From Azovibrio restrictus (GTDB lineage: Bacteria > Bacteroidota > Bacteroidia > Chitinophagales > Chitinophagaceae), in assembly GCA_029255605.1 (NCBI GenBank), contig JANLJF010000065.1:1-45648 (forward strand): a DNA stretch of 45,648 nt, in the 5' to 3' direction. Shown in pieces: positions 1 through 10,000 of this stretch; positions within the stretch are counted from its first letter, which is position 1, and every line of letters begins with the position of its first letter. The notes under the pieces are model-generated. The model searched no databases. It saw only the letters and a list, made by a program, of their open reading frames with translations, and had not been told where the DNA came from. Position numbers and translations under genes: made by a program.

Positions 1-1
1 G

Positions 2-550
2 GTTAAACAGGAAAACATAGGTGTATTGCCTGCGAAGTATGGCGCTACTACACCGTACATATTTGGAAAGATCAACAACCTGTACACTTTACAAATAGGC
101 TATAGTAAAGAGCAACTATTATTACCCGGTGTGGTGGAAGGAAATTTATCTGTGAGCTTTCGGTATGGAGGTGGTTTTAGCGTGGCGCTGTTAAAGCCGT
201 ATTATCTGAAAGTGGTAAAAACAGACTACACACAACCGGAGCCTGTGAGTGAATTGATCGAAACAAAATATACCGATAGCGTGGCTGCATTATTCCTGGA
301 ACGTACCCGCGTTTTAGGCAGCAGCAAATGGAGTAAAGGATTGAGTGAAACGAAATTAGTGCCGGGTATATACCTGGAGGCTGTTTTTGTAATAGAACCG
401 GCACCGAATAAAGGATTGGTTCAGGCAATTACTTTGGGGGCGAACGCTGCTGTTTATACCCAATCATTACCTATCATGGCAGAATTAAGGGCTTATAATT
501 GGAGTGCCAGCCTCTTTGCAGGACTGGCACTCGGTAAAAGATGGAAATGA
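2..550 (+). CDS. Probable outer-membrane protein, C-terminal part (5' truncated by window)
   Basis: The reading frame is open to the left edge, so only the last 182 residues are visible and the start lies outside the window. The visible part is rich in alternating hydrophobic/polar stretches with many Gly and aromatic residues, and it ends in a strand-like segment closing with ...GLALGKRWK. This suits the last strands of a beta-barrel or surface protein of Bacteroidota. I do not recognise a family. Its stop codon overlaps the start of the next gene (VWA protein) by 10 bp, so the two are probably co-transcribed and may act together at the cell envelope. The envelope location is inferred from composition only. 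Confidence 0.6.
   Translation, partial: VKQENIGVLPAKYGATTPYIFGKINNLYTLQIGYSKEQLLLPGVVEGNLSVSFRYGGGFSVALLKPYYLKVVKTDYTQPEPVSELIETKYTDSVAALFLERTRVLGSSKWSKGLSETKLVPGIYLEAVFVIEPAPNKGLVQAITLGANAAVYTQSLPIMAELRAYNWSASLFAGLALGKRWK
502..532. repeat. Inverted repeat at the junction of the first two genes
   Basis: GAGTGCCAG (502-510) and CTGGCACTC (524-532) form perfect 9-bp arms around a 13-base loop. They lie inside the end of the first coding region, just before the VWA start. The inner 8 bases of each arm recur in the hairpin at 1478-1514 after the VWA gene. It could be an mRNA structure, or chance. Confidence 0.4.
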
Positions 551-1425
551 TGAAGAAGTACCGATTGTGTTTATGGCTGTTGCTTGCATGCGTCGTGGGT
601 TTTGCAGCACGAGCAAATGGCCATCGGATTTTATTCCTGTTGGATGGGTCATCAAGTATGTCTCTACCTTACGAAAAAGGACAGACACGATTTCAGAAAG
701 CAGCGGCTACGATACTTTCCATTATGGACAGCATTTCGGCAAAAGAAAACGATGTAGAGTTTGCGCTAAGGGTTTACGGACATCAATGCCCGGCCCAAGA
801 AAAGAATTGTTTTGACTCAAAAATGGAAGTATCATTTAGTAAGGGCAATCGTGCTCAGATGGAGCTACGGTTAGACAATTTAAAACCGGCCGGTATCTCG
901 CCACTTTCATACGCAATCCATGAAGCTGTTTTCAATGACCTTCAAGCTGCATTTAATTATTCCATTTTTATTATTTCAGACGGAGATGAGAGCTGCGGCG
1001 GGAATATTTGTGCTGAAGTAGCAGCAGCCGAAGTTAAAATAAAAACTAGTCTCCGGCCTACTCTCATAAATCTTGGAACAAAGACTTCAATTAAATTCGA
1101 TTGTATCAATTACTGGAATAAAAGCGAGCCGGATCAACCATTAGCATTTTACAATAAAGAAATAGAAAAACAACAGAACGCGTCACCTAATATAGATACA
1201 GGCTATATCCTAATACGGAGTACAGAACAAATAAGCAAGCTAATGCTTTATAATTATAATGGATCTATTTACAACCTTAATAAACAACAATACCTAAATA
1301 TTATAAAAGGCGAGCGATTAAAAGTAAAAACGGGCCGATACAAAATTACTTACACTATAAACAATGTAGACCGCTCCGTGGAACTTACGACTATAAAGAA
1401 TATGATTACAGAAGTCAACAACTAA
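541..1425 (+). CDS. Secreted VWA-domain protein
   Basis: 294 aa. An N-terminal hydrophobic segment (about residues 6-24, ending ...FAARA) looks like a Sec signal peptide. Immediately after it comes a von Willebrand factor A domain: strand FLLDGSSSM carries the MIDAS D-x-S-x-S motif, and IFIISDGDESC is the second metal-site strand with its acidic residues. Several cysteines (in HQCPAQEKNC and SCGGNIC) suggest disulphides in an exported protein. VWA domains bind partner proteins through a divalent metal, so a role in periplasmic or surface adhesion/assembly is inferred; no enzyme motif is seen. The start at 541 overlaps the upstream stop; ATG codons at 547 and 550 are alternatives. The second half is clearly more AT-rich than the first, as in the RHS operon facing it. 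Confidence 0.8.
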   Translation: MEMMKKYRLCLWLLLACVVGFAARANGHRILFLLDGSSSMSLPYEKGQTRFQKAAATILSIMDSISAKENDVEFALRVYGHQCPAQEKNCFDSKMEVSFSKGNRAQMELRLDNLKPAGISPLSYAIHEAVFNDLQAAFNYSIFIISDGDESCGGNICAEVAAAEVKIKTSLRPTLINLGTKTSIKFDCINYWNKSEPDQPLAFYNKEIEKQQNASPNIDTGYILIRSTEQISKLMLYNYNGSIYNLNKQQYLNIIKGERLKVKTGRYKITYTINNVDRSVELTTIKNMITEVNN

Positions 1426-1477
1426 TACTGTTTGTTGTAATAAATGTTTACATTATTCTCCCTGGTAATAACTTAAA

Positions 1478-1514
1478 GTATTAGTGCCAGCATATTTAAA
1501 GCTGGCACTAATAC
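1478..1514. terminator. Long hairpin between convergent genes, likely bidirectional terminator
   Basis: Perfect 14-bp arms (1478-1491 and 1501-1514) enclose a 9-base AT loop between the rightward VWA gene and the leftward lipoprotein gene. There is no long T-run on either side, so efficiency as an intrinsic terminator is uncertain. Confidence 0.55.
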
Positions 1515-1560
1515 AAGAAATGGCAATTCTCCTCGTAGGACTAACTTAATTTTATCCCAA

Positions 1561-2223
1561 TTATGGAACATTGATACCTACTATACGATTATCGTTACCA
1601 TTCATCATATATGCAAATATGTATGTTTGAGCTCCAAGGCCTGTGTAATAAACATTAAAATAAATACTAACCGTACCGTCTCCTTGTTTAAAAGCAGCAA
1701 ATTCTATAGTATCTACACTGTTCTCGGGGATTGCCGTTGACAACAAATTTTTAAGTTCTGCATCCGTCATTTTTGCTGTAATAGTTTCTGCTAAGAAAGG
1801 CTTAGCTTTTTCATAACCATTTTGAGTATAAACAAAAATGAAATTTCTACTCTTATTAAAAAAATCTATTGCATTTTGGACATCTTCTACCGAATAGGCA
1901 TACACTTCCCTAGAGCCACCTACTTCGATTTGGAATCTAACACTATCTACATCTTTAACTTTAATGTCATCGATTATTTGCGTTGCAGCCACCGACGCCC
2001 AAGCCTCTGCATTCACCCAAGAATTACCCATTTTTTTCTGCTTTTCATTGAGTAACTCCGAATTGACAATTTTAATATTCAGCCGCCTTTGGCTCTTGTC
2101 GAAGGTTGCGGATATATTATCTGTTTTAAAATAACTCTTCAGCTCATTACTTTCAAATGGGACCTGTGTATTCCCCTTACAGCTAAATAACATAAATGAC
2201 AACGGTAATAAATACTTCAACAT
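1561..2223 (-). CDS. Putative lipoprotein of unknown function, last gene of RHS operon
   Basis: 220 aa. The N-terminus is a short hydrophobic stretch ending in a lipobox, L12-F-S-C15, so the mature protein should be lipid-anchored at Cys15. The remainder is soluble, mixed alpha/beta and without a motif I can name. It follows the small membrane protein gene with a 1-bp gap and closes the operon begun by the 494-aa protein. Position right after an RHS protein with a variable tip makes it a candidate immunity or accessory protein; this rests on context only. The facing hairpin at 1478-1514 would end its transcript. Confidence 0.65.
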   Translation of the reverse strand: MLKYLLPLSFMLFSCKGNTQVPFESNELKSYFKTDNISATFDKSQRRLNIKIVNSELLNEKQKKMGNSWVNAEAWASVAATQIIDDIKVKDVDSVRFQIEVGGSREVYAYSVEDVQNAIDFFNKSRNFIFVYTQNGYEKAKPFLAETITAKMTDAELKNLLSTAIPENSVDTIEFAAFKQGDGTVSIYFNVYYTGLGAQTYIFAYMMNGNDNRIVGINVP

Positions 2224-2224
2224 T

Positions 2225-2677
2225 TCAATAAAATGGTGTTTGTATAAATATTTTTTTTATATTTCTTTTAAAAAAAAGATGTCGCTTTGCGTACCCGAAA
2301 ATAGCTGATATAAACATAAGTATATACAACCAACTCTCACTCCAATTAATAATCATCAAATATGATAGAAACAATGTCACAATTACTAATCCGAAAATAC
2401 TAAATTTATCTGGCCTTATAAAACCTTTAACTGTAGTGGATGTGCTATCATATTCAGTTAAGTTAAACTCAAAAACAAAAGTAGATGTTAGAATGGGCAA
2501 CTGGGACGAGTTTTGTTTATAATATATTTGATACCCATGACGACTTTTTTTAAGAATTAACGTTGATTGATTCCTATCGCTAGCAGCAAGAAGACTGGCT
2601 TCTTGCTGCGATTTAAATAGAATCGTTTCTAACCTTGCTACCAATTCTATATAGCCAACCTCTATATTGAACTTCAT
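2225..2677 (-). CDS. Small membrane protein of unknown function downstream of RHS protein
   Basis: 150 aa when started at the ATG at 2677, 4 bp after the RHS stop codon. An upstream in-frame start at 2698 would overlap the RHS gene by 17 bp and add 7 residues. The N-terminal ~90 residues look soluble and basic. The C-terminal part contains two adjacent hydrophobic helices (in FGLVIVTLFLSYLMII and LYILMFISAIFGY), followed by a positively charged tail, so it should sit in the inner membrane. The tight spacing to the RHS gene and the next gene indicates one transcript. Small two-helix membrane proteins are common immunity partners of envelope-acting toxins, but I see no sequence proof here. Confidence 0.6.
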   Translation of the reverse strand: MKFNIEVGYIELVARLETILFKSQQEASLLAASDRNQSTLILKKSRHGYQIYYKQNSSQLPILTSTFVFEFNLTEYDSTSTTVKGFIRPDKFSIFGLVIVTLFLSYLMIINWSESWLYILMFISAIFGYAKRHLFFKRNIKKIFIQTPFY

Positions 2678-2681
2678 TATT

Positions 2682-5600
2682 CTATTTCTTAAAAACAATA
2701 TTAATTTTATATTCTATTCCTATTCCTAGCTTTACCCCCCCCCCAATACTTATCTTTCCGGCTGGCATTGTTTTTGGCGCGGGCTTAGTTTGTACGCCCC
2801 AAGCTTTTTGATATGTTCCAGTTGTCGCGACCCCGCTACCGGCACCTTTCCCATGACCAATATTAAAACCACCTTCTGCTTTAAATTCCCCATTCATTGC
2901 TGGTCCTCCTCCTTCAGCAGCTACAGAGAACTTATTCTCAACACCAAGTGTGAATACTTCTTTTACAGTGACCCCACTGGCGGATTTTAGGTTTATCAAT
3001 CCATCCTTTCCAGCCCAATTGATTTCTGTATTTAAAGCTCCGCCTGGAATAGGTTTTAAGTAATTGTCACCACTTTCTTTTAATGTATTTTTTAGAGATG
3101 CTACATCCATGCTTAAAGCGTTAACTTCAACACCATGCTGTATAAGAGGTGCATCAATCTCATATCCGGCCTGAACACCTAATGTAACTTCGACATCCTG
3201 TGTTATTTCAACATTTTTCCAAATTTCTTTTATTTTTTTTGCTATTCTAGAAAAAAAATTGGGCCGTGTAGCCGCTATAACTACATTGTTCAACATAAAG
3301 TTTATGTTAGCTATGTTAAACATTGGCCTACCGCCGCCGCCGCCGCCGCCACCACCACCAGCATCGCCCATGACAAGTACATCCCCATTATAATAATTAT
3401 TTGCAGCCCAGGCACGATACTCAGCAACCGACATAGATGCAACAATAAAACCAAAGCCATCAACTTCCAAATCTCCTCCCTCACCACTTCCATTAGACGA
3501 AATCATCCCTGTAGGATCGACGTCATTTGCAGGATCGTTAGCCATACCAGTGTATCCGCTTGGAAACTGATTGGCCGGATCTACTCCCCAGAATCTGCCT
3601 AGTTGAGGGTCGTATTGACGAGCATGAAAATCATAAAGATCAAGATTTAGTTCTGTTTGAAGCTTTTTACTTTGATACAGATACTTGTTTTCTAAGTCTG
3701 GCAGTATAGCTGTTTGAGGATCTATTAGCCTTCCGTGCGGATAGTAATGTTGCTCCTCGAGCTGGCGGCCAGAAACAACGGTAATGTTAGTGTTATCAAT
3801 ATGCAATTTCATTGCAGACTCAAGACTTATATATGCCATTACATACCCTGTAGCCTCTACAGTATATGTTGCATCTTTATCGAGACGATTCCAAACGTTA
3901 GAGCCGCCCTTTAGTTGCGTGATGCTTGATTGGTCAGGCAAAAGATTCATTTGTTGATCGAAGACCAAAAAATTTAGATATAATCTTGGGTATGCAGGGT
4001 CTGTAATGTTATTCTTAAGGTTTTCGTAAACATTATAGTTAGAAGGATTTAATATTGCACTCATAACTGGCTGTGATATACTGGGTGTTCCGCCTTCACC
4101 ACCACCTACTAAGCCAGGACCACTAAAAGTAGTAAGCAGCGACTGAAACATATCTTCTGATGGAGCATATGTATTGAAATTTATGCTGTCAGCAGCCTCG
4201 TAATATGCCCAAGAATGCAGATCAATCTGATCTCCTGGTCGAGCTTTAAATATAATTGCCGTGCCCATACGTTTTGCAGGGTCTAAGCCATCTAATTCGC
4301 CACTCATTACATCGCCCGGAGTACCTACAGGCTTCGATTCGCGGATTGGAGCGATTTGTGTAAACAGCGCCTCTTCTGAAGGAGCACCAGCCATTTCAAA
4401 ACCAGCCCAATAATCCATAGTTGCATAGCTAATGTCTGTAGTGAGCACAGATCTAACATTTCCTAAATGATCTTTTATAAAAAAATCATTTTTAAATTTG
4501 AGGCTGTCCTTCATCCAACGTGTGCGTCCCTCATCATGCGAAAAAAACTGCATAATATTATCGCGATACTGAAATGGTCCCCAATATTTATAGGTAGTAT
4601 CAATACCGCCTACATTTGTTGTCTTTTGTACTATATTACCCAATCCATCGTATATGTTCTTGACGGAATTAGATCCGGAATTTATTTGCGTGGGTAAATC
4701 AAGGTAGTTGTAAGTAATGGACTGTATTCCTTTATTTAAGTCTGAGCTCAGGTTTCCGTTTTGATCATAAACATAATCACTCCCAGATACATTGCCATCA
4801 AAGAAGTCATTTGTTCCATGGTTAGCAGCATTATCTATGACGCGGGCTAGTCTATTTGAGTTTATCTGGTACTGATACTGTAACTGATCTACCACCACTT
4901 CAGATGCACTAGAGTTTAAATCCTTCTGTTGCATCGCCATTATATTACCATTGTGGTCATAATTCAAACCCCAAGTACTGTGCTTATCACTACTCCAATA
5001 TGGGGGTATAATCCAAGGTGGTATTGAAGCATTATATTGCAGCACACGTTCATTAAAATCAGCAAACGTCATCCTGCCTGCCATATCATATCCATATCCG
5101 TATGAGCGAGGCATAGACAATGAACCAGTTCCCCTCCATATGTAGCCTGCTATTGTACCATCATAACGTTTTTGCTGAAAACCATGGTCATAATAAATGT
5201 TTTCTCCATAAGTCATCTTGTTATTATATGTAGGGTCTTCTACATATTTCTTGTTAATACTAATAATCTGACCTCTTATATTGTACTTATACTCTTGTTC
5301 TTCAACATCTCCAATAGCTTTTTTAATCAACTTGCCTCTCTTATCATAGCTATAAGAAGATAATGTCAACCAACCGTTATTGTCAACATTTTGCTTGACG
5401 TCTATTAACTGACCTGTATACTCATTATAATTGTATTTAGTCATTACGATCGTCTGAGGCTTAGTTGTTCCGCTCCAAGCATTATGTTCTTTTATATTAA
5501 AAACAAGGTCGCCTGTGAAATTATATTGATTGAATTCTACATCCCATGTAGTTGTAGTAGCCCAGTGATTCTTGCTATGCGTCTGTAGCAGTCTACCAAA

Positions 5601-7046
5601 TTCATCATAGAAGAAAACCTTTGATATCCAAAGGTTATTATTAAGTGGATCTAAAACACGTACTTGAGATCCGACTTGCAGTCCAAAAGATTTAAATTTA
5701 TGAACCTGATGAGGTCTAATAGTCTGACCAGTTAAAAAATCGGTAGCATAAGATGTCGAATAGTTTCTTCCAGCCATGGGAGAAGGCATGTTATTGTAAT
5801 TATCGTAATAATTAACAACATTAATCTCGCAGCCTGGAAGTGTTGTTGGTGGATACTGATAGCGATTATCGAACCCTTTTGCCAAATAATAATCTATCGT
5901 ACCATTAGGAGGGGTCGTACTAACAATAGATTGCCATGCGCTTTGTGAATTACTACTTTGAACGAGACCACTAAATGCCACCCTGTCCATGTCATCGTAA
6001 ACGTTAAATAACCATTTTCCTTGCTGGGCCAACAGTGGAGATTGTTCTAGCACCATCCTATGTTTTCGATCGTATACGAATCTACTTACTCCTAATTGAT
6101 CAGGCACTTTGCTTTCAATAACCTCTCCAAAGGCATTGTATACGTTGTGATAGCATAATCCGTCCAAAGCTGATGCCGACGGCGTCCAACCTACACCACT
6201 AATAGTTGCGGTTACCTTAGGAGTAAGTAACCAAACTAGCTTACTAAAGTCGTCATATACATAGTAAGTTTCAAGCCATCCGTTATCTATCTTTACCTTT
6301 TTACAGATTAGTTGGCCACTTTTATTATAATATTCTTGGGTTTCTGCATTATGCTCTCCATTTTTTATTTCTATCCTAATCTGGCCTGTTGAATAAGCGC
6401 CTGTAATCTCAGGTGCGCCTAACCCATTTAATGAAAATATCCATATGTTTCCGGCAGTATTATTATTATATATTGTATGCGTGCTTGTTCCTCTGTTACT
6501 GCCTGCAAAAGATGCCCCTGGGGAATATTTTTTGTGATAGACAAAATTTGTTTGTGGATCAATTTCAATTTTATCGATATCGAAGCTATTACCTAATTCC
6601 ATGCTATACTCCGGATAGGCACTGCTATTGTAAAATGTCCTTTGATCGTTAAATGGGTCATTGTGAAATGAGGTATTACGCCCATTGATATAAGGCAAAA
6701 ATGTGTACGCTGTCAATTTTGCGCGTTGGTCATTCGGAGTAATGATATCATCAACGGTTAGCGAGCCTGTCTTGATACTCTGAATAGGGTTTTCCCAACC
6801 ATTAAAATAAGTAGTGTTAACACTTATCTTACCCCATCCAATAGGAATACTGCTGGTAGCGTAACGTGGCTTAAAAGTCCTATTATAATTGAACGCGTTT
6901 GCACTTAAATTAACACCTAAAAAATTTGGCAGCGTAAAAGTTGCTGGTGTGCCTGATGGGTTATCATTTTCTATTGGACGATTGACCTGTCCATAGCTAT
7001 TGGTTGCTACAATTAGAAATGTAATGCTTGCTATAAATCTGAACAT
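2682..7046 (-). CDS. RHS repeat protein with core domain and variable C-terminal tip
   Basis: 1454 aa. Residues 1-19 form a Sec signal peptide ending in ...NSYG. The N-terminal part (FNYNRTFKPR and following, then WLFNVYDDMDRV) resembles the DUF6443-type start of Bacteroidota RHS proteins. Many YD/RHS repeats follow (YDDFSKLVW, YDEFGRLLQ, YDKRGKLIK, YDQNGNLSS). The RHS-associated core includes DFHARQYDPQLGRFWGVDP and ends with D1175-V-D-P-T-G, matching the DPxG autoproteolysis motif at the core border. After it come a ten-glycine linker (about 1228-1239) and a ~215-aa tip rich in Gly and beta-strand-like segments, which I cannot assign to a known toxin fold. RHS cores form shells that enclose their C-terminal cargo; toxin activity is inferred from architecture. 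The preceding gene is 25 bp upstream. Confidence 0.9.
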   Translation of the reverse strand: MFRFIASITFLIVATNSYGQVNRPIENDNPSGTPATFTLPNFLGVNLSANAFNYNRTFKPRYATSSIPIGWGKISVNTTYFNGWENPIQSIKTGSLTVDDIITPNDQRAKLTAYTFLPYINGRNTSFHNDPFNDQRTFYNSSAYPEYSMELGNSFDIDKIEIDPQTNFVYHKKYSPGASFAGSNRGTSTHTIYNNNTAGNIWIFSLNGLGAPEITGAYSTGQIRIEIKNGEHNAETQEYYNKSGQLICKKVKIDNGWLETYYVYDDFSKLVWLLTPKVTATISGVGWTPSASALDGLCYHNVYNAFGEVIESKVPDQLGVSRFVYDRKHRMVLEQSPLLAQQGKWLFNVYDDMDRVAFSGLVQSSNSQSAWQSIVSTTPPNGTIDYYLAKGFDNRYQYPPTTLPGCEINVVNYYDNYNNMPSPMAGRNYSTSYATDFLTGQTIRPHQVHKFKSFGLQVGSQVRVLDPLNNNLWISKVFFYDEFGRLLQTHSKNHWATTTTWDVEFNQYNFTGDLVFNIKEHNAWSGTTKPQTIVMTKYNYNEYTGQLIDVKQNVDNNGWLTLSSYSYDKRGKLIKKAIGDVEEQEYKYNIRGQIISINKKYVEDPTYNNKMTYGENIYYDHGFQQKRYDGTIAGYIWRGTGSLSMPRSYGYGYDMAGRMTFADFNERVLQYNASIPPWIIPPYWSSDKHSTWGLNYDHNGNIMAMQQKDLNSSASEVVVDQLQYQYQINSNRLARVIDNAANHGTNDFFDGNVSGSDYVYDQNGNLSSDLNKGIQSITYNYLDLPTQINSGSNSVKNIYDGLGNIVQKTTNVGGIDTTYKYWGPFQYRDNIMQFFSHDEGRTRWMKDSLKFKNDFFIKDHLGNVRSVLTTDISYATMDYWAGFEMAGAPSEEALFTQIAPIRESKPVGTPGDVMSGELDGLDPAKRMGTAIIFKARPGDQIDLHSWAYYEAADSINFNTYAPSEDMFQSLLTTFSGPGLVGGGEGGTPSISQPVMSAILNPSNYNVYENLKNNITDPAYPRLYLNFLVFDQQMNLLPDQSSITQLKGGSNVWNRLDKDATYTVEATGYVMAYISLESAMKLHIDNTNITVVSGRQLEEQHYYPHGRLIDPQTAILPDLENKYLYQSKKLQTELNLDLYDFHARQYDPQLGRFWGVDPANQFPSGYTGMANDPANDVDPTGMISSNGSGEGGDLEVDGFGFIVASMSVAEYRAWAANNYYNGDVLVMGDAGGGGGGGGGGRPMFNIANINFMLNNVVIAATRPNFFSRIAKKIKEIWKNVEITQDVEVTLGVQAGYEIDAPLIQHGVEVNALSMDVASLKNTLKESGDNYLKPIPGGALNTEINWAGKDGLINLKSASGVTVKEVFTLGVENKFSVAAEGGGPAMNGEFKAEGGFNIGHGKGAGSGVATTGTYQKAWGVQTKPAPKTMPAGKISIGGGVKLGIGIEYKINIVFKK
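3331..3350. repeat. CCG trinucleotide run encoding polyglycine linker
   Basis: Nearly seven tandem CCG units, followed by three ACC units (3351-3359), lie in the RHS gene and encode ten consecutive glycines on the minus strand. Slippage would change linker length in whole codons without breaking the frame. The run marks the border between RHS core and variable tip. Confidence 0.85.
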
Positions 7047-7071
7047 ATTAGTGATTTTATAAGGTAATAGT

Positions 7072-10000
7072 TTACCATTTAGGGCCTTGGGTAATTTTAT
7101 CTACTTGTGAAATGATATTTCCATATACATCTTTAACTCTCCATTGCCGACCATTTTCATCATATTCTGTGAATTTTATATTATTTGCTTGGTCGCAAGT
7201 GCTGGTTACTCCAAACAAGGGGTTATATGTGTATGTTTCCATTTGGGCATTTGATGGATGTAATCTCAATTCATCTATAAAAGTTGGGAATGGGGTATTA
7301 TTACTGATAATCAAAGTCCGCAATGATGATGGTCCTAATAATGGCGAAATATTGTAGACCATTAATTTATATCCGTTAGCAGTCTGTGCAACTTGCCCAG
7401 TAAGCATAGACCCATCAACATACACCTGCGCATTTTTATCCGTCCAGAAACTAAGATAATAGTACTTATCACCGTTGATTGTTCGCATGATATTTGTTGT
7501 TGAATTATTTGTTAGCTCGTAGCAAAAAAGACCTGTCATCGCATGACCAGGGTTTGTTCCTGGAAGCGCTGAACCGAGATAGACCTTAGACGCATCAAAG
7601 TTCCAATTACCCTTATCATAATAGCCTAATGTTCTGCCTACATTAATACCTTCAAAACTAGTGTATGCAACATCTTCAAAACGAGCGTTATTTATTACAG
7701 CTATTCTGCTGTTTAATATTGTATCCCATATTTGGCTACTATATATTACACCGTCATCATATTCAGTTTCTATAGGATTAAACTTATCATCCCAGGCAAT
7801 ATTTTTTTCCTTTTGAGCAACGGTACCTGTTGCATTGGCTGAGGTCTTTATTAGTTGCCAATTATATAATGTATTAGTCTCTGAAATATTTAGATATATC
7901 TTCCTTAGGCCACTCACCTTTATATCAGTCACACCCATCTCTTTAAATATTTCTGCTCCTTCCAGGTGCTGTTGATGAGTATACCGATACATATATTGCT
8001 TGTAATAGCAGTCTCCTTTACTATCGCACCATTTTACCTTTGAAACATTATCGCGGTCGTCATATTCATACTCCAGTATTTGTTGTATTTGGGTGTTGCC
8101 AGAATAAGTAGTCGTAGTACTTTTATTCAGAAGTCTTTTGTAAGACGGAAAAAGGTATGCGTTATTCGTAAAAGGCGGATTTGTGTAAGATGGCACATAC
8201 TTTGGACTGGTTATCGTAATATCGTCAAATATGTTCACAACAAAATAGCTTTGTCTTTGGTGGTTGGTCCGCGAATAGTTTGGTACAGTTGCGGATGCAA
8301 TCTGAGAAGTTATATACTCATTTTCCACTTTGGTAATTAACAAATCAATAACACCGTTATTCAGGTAACTTTCTTTTTTTAGCAAAAGACCTATTTCATG
8401 TAGTCTAAAAAAAGCAGGCGAGGTAATCTGAGAACTGAAGCGCTTATCCTCCGTTAATTTGGAAGCTCCTATGCCTAAGCCGGTATTAGCTTCAACATTC
8501 ACAATATTCGAAAAGGTATATTTGGTCTTTGATAAAATACTATTGTTATAACCTTCTTCAGTTACTGTAACAGTCGAATATCCATGATTGGATCCATTGT
8601 AAAAATCAACAGAATTAACAAATTGCGTAAACCATTTTTTCTGAACAATTGGATCTTGTTCTACAAAATTTAAATTACCACGTGCTGGCACCATTGGATT
8701 CGGATAGCCTGTAGGCACCCAATAATATAGCTTCTGATAAAACCTATATCCATCTTCATATGTATATTTCGTAACCGTTTTGTTATCAACCGTAACACCA
8801 TCCTGATACTCAATTTTTTGAATTCTTAGGCCGTCATAAGAGTTTGTTCCTGTTTCAATGGTTGCACAATATGTATTAGGGTTAGGAGGAGAAAGAAGGC
8901 CGGTATGTGCCTCATAAAAAAACTCAATTTCTCCGCCCAAGGCATTTTTTATTTTCTTCAAACTCCCAGCTTTAAGATAATTTATATCGGGTGTTTTGTC
9001 TGTACCGTAAGTTACATTGAGTGACGACGGTATATTATTACCACAACTTGATTGATTCGAATAGGTAAGATTATGAAGTGGTATAGAGAACTGTAAAATA
9101 TTGCCGGTGTTGTTTGTCACCCAAGATGAAGGTAATGGCACTGGGGTTTTACCATTGTAATAGCCATAATAATCTTGCGAGGGCGAAAGCCTAGCAGGTA
9201 ATCTGGTATTATCATATTCAAAAGAGTAATAACGTTCGGAGGGTCCATTATTAACAACCCGATCAATAGAGTTTAGCCTGAGCCGATAATCTAGAGCATT
9301 CCCATCGGTAGTATTAGTCAAACTTCTATTTGGAGTGTTTCCTTGTGCATAAAAATAATCCTGATTGAACTTAAAGCTAATCGTATTCAAAAAATTGTTT
9401 CCATAGCCTGATGTAACATTAATTTTATCAAGAACTGGAAGGGTATTAATTTCTTTCCTGTAAGTTGAGCCGTTAACAACGCTTAATTTACTGCCGTTCG
9501 GATATACTATCTCCGATAAAAATTGCATTTTACCATTGAAAAAAACATCTTCCGATTTGACGAATTTTGGCGGCACTGCACACCATCTATCCCAAGCAAC
9601 TTCATTGGGCAGACTCTCCGAAACACGTTCATCATGATAACTAGCATAATTTACATCTCGTTCGTCATACTTATAATATATCCAATGACCTGTATATGTT
9701 TTAATTTTTGAAAGTGACCACTTTGTTATTGCGTTATAAGATGTTGTTGAACCATCCTTCCACTCCATTTTTTTTTCTGTATAATCAACTTTGTCAAAAT
9801 ATAAAGTGTTTCCCTTCTCGTCTATCACTACAAAATTGTACAGCCTTGGGTCATATGAAGAATTGTTGCGCGCCCAATTAATGGCGTGATCTGCGAAACC
9901 AGTTTGATAATATAGTCTAACGTCGATTTCAGCGCGAGGAAAAGTGCCAATTTTTTTTGTATCGGTACCCGATAGGCTGCCCGTTAAATCCACAGAAAAT

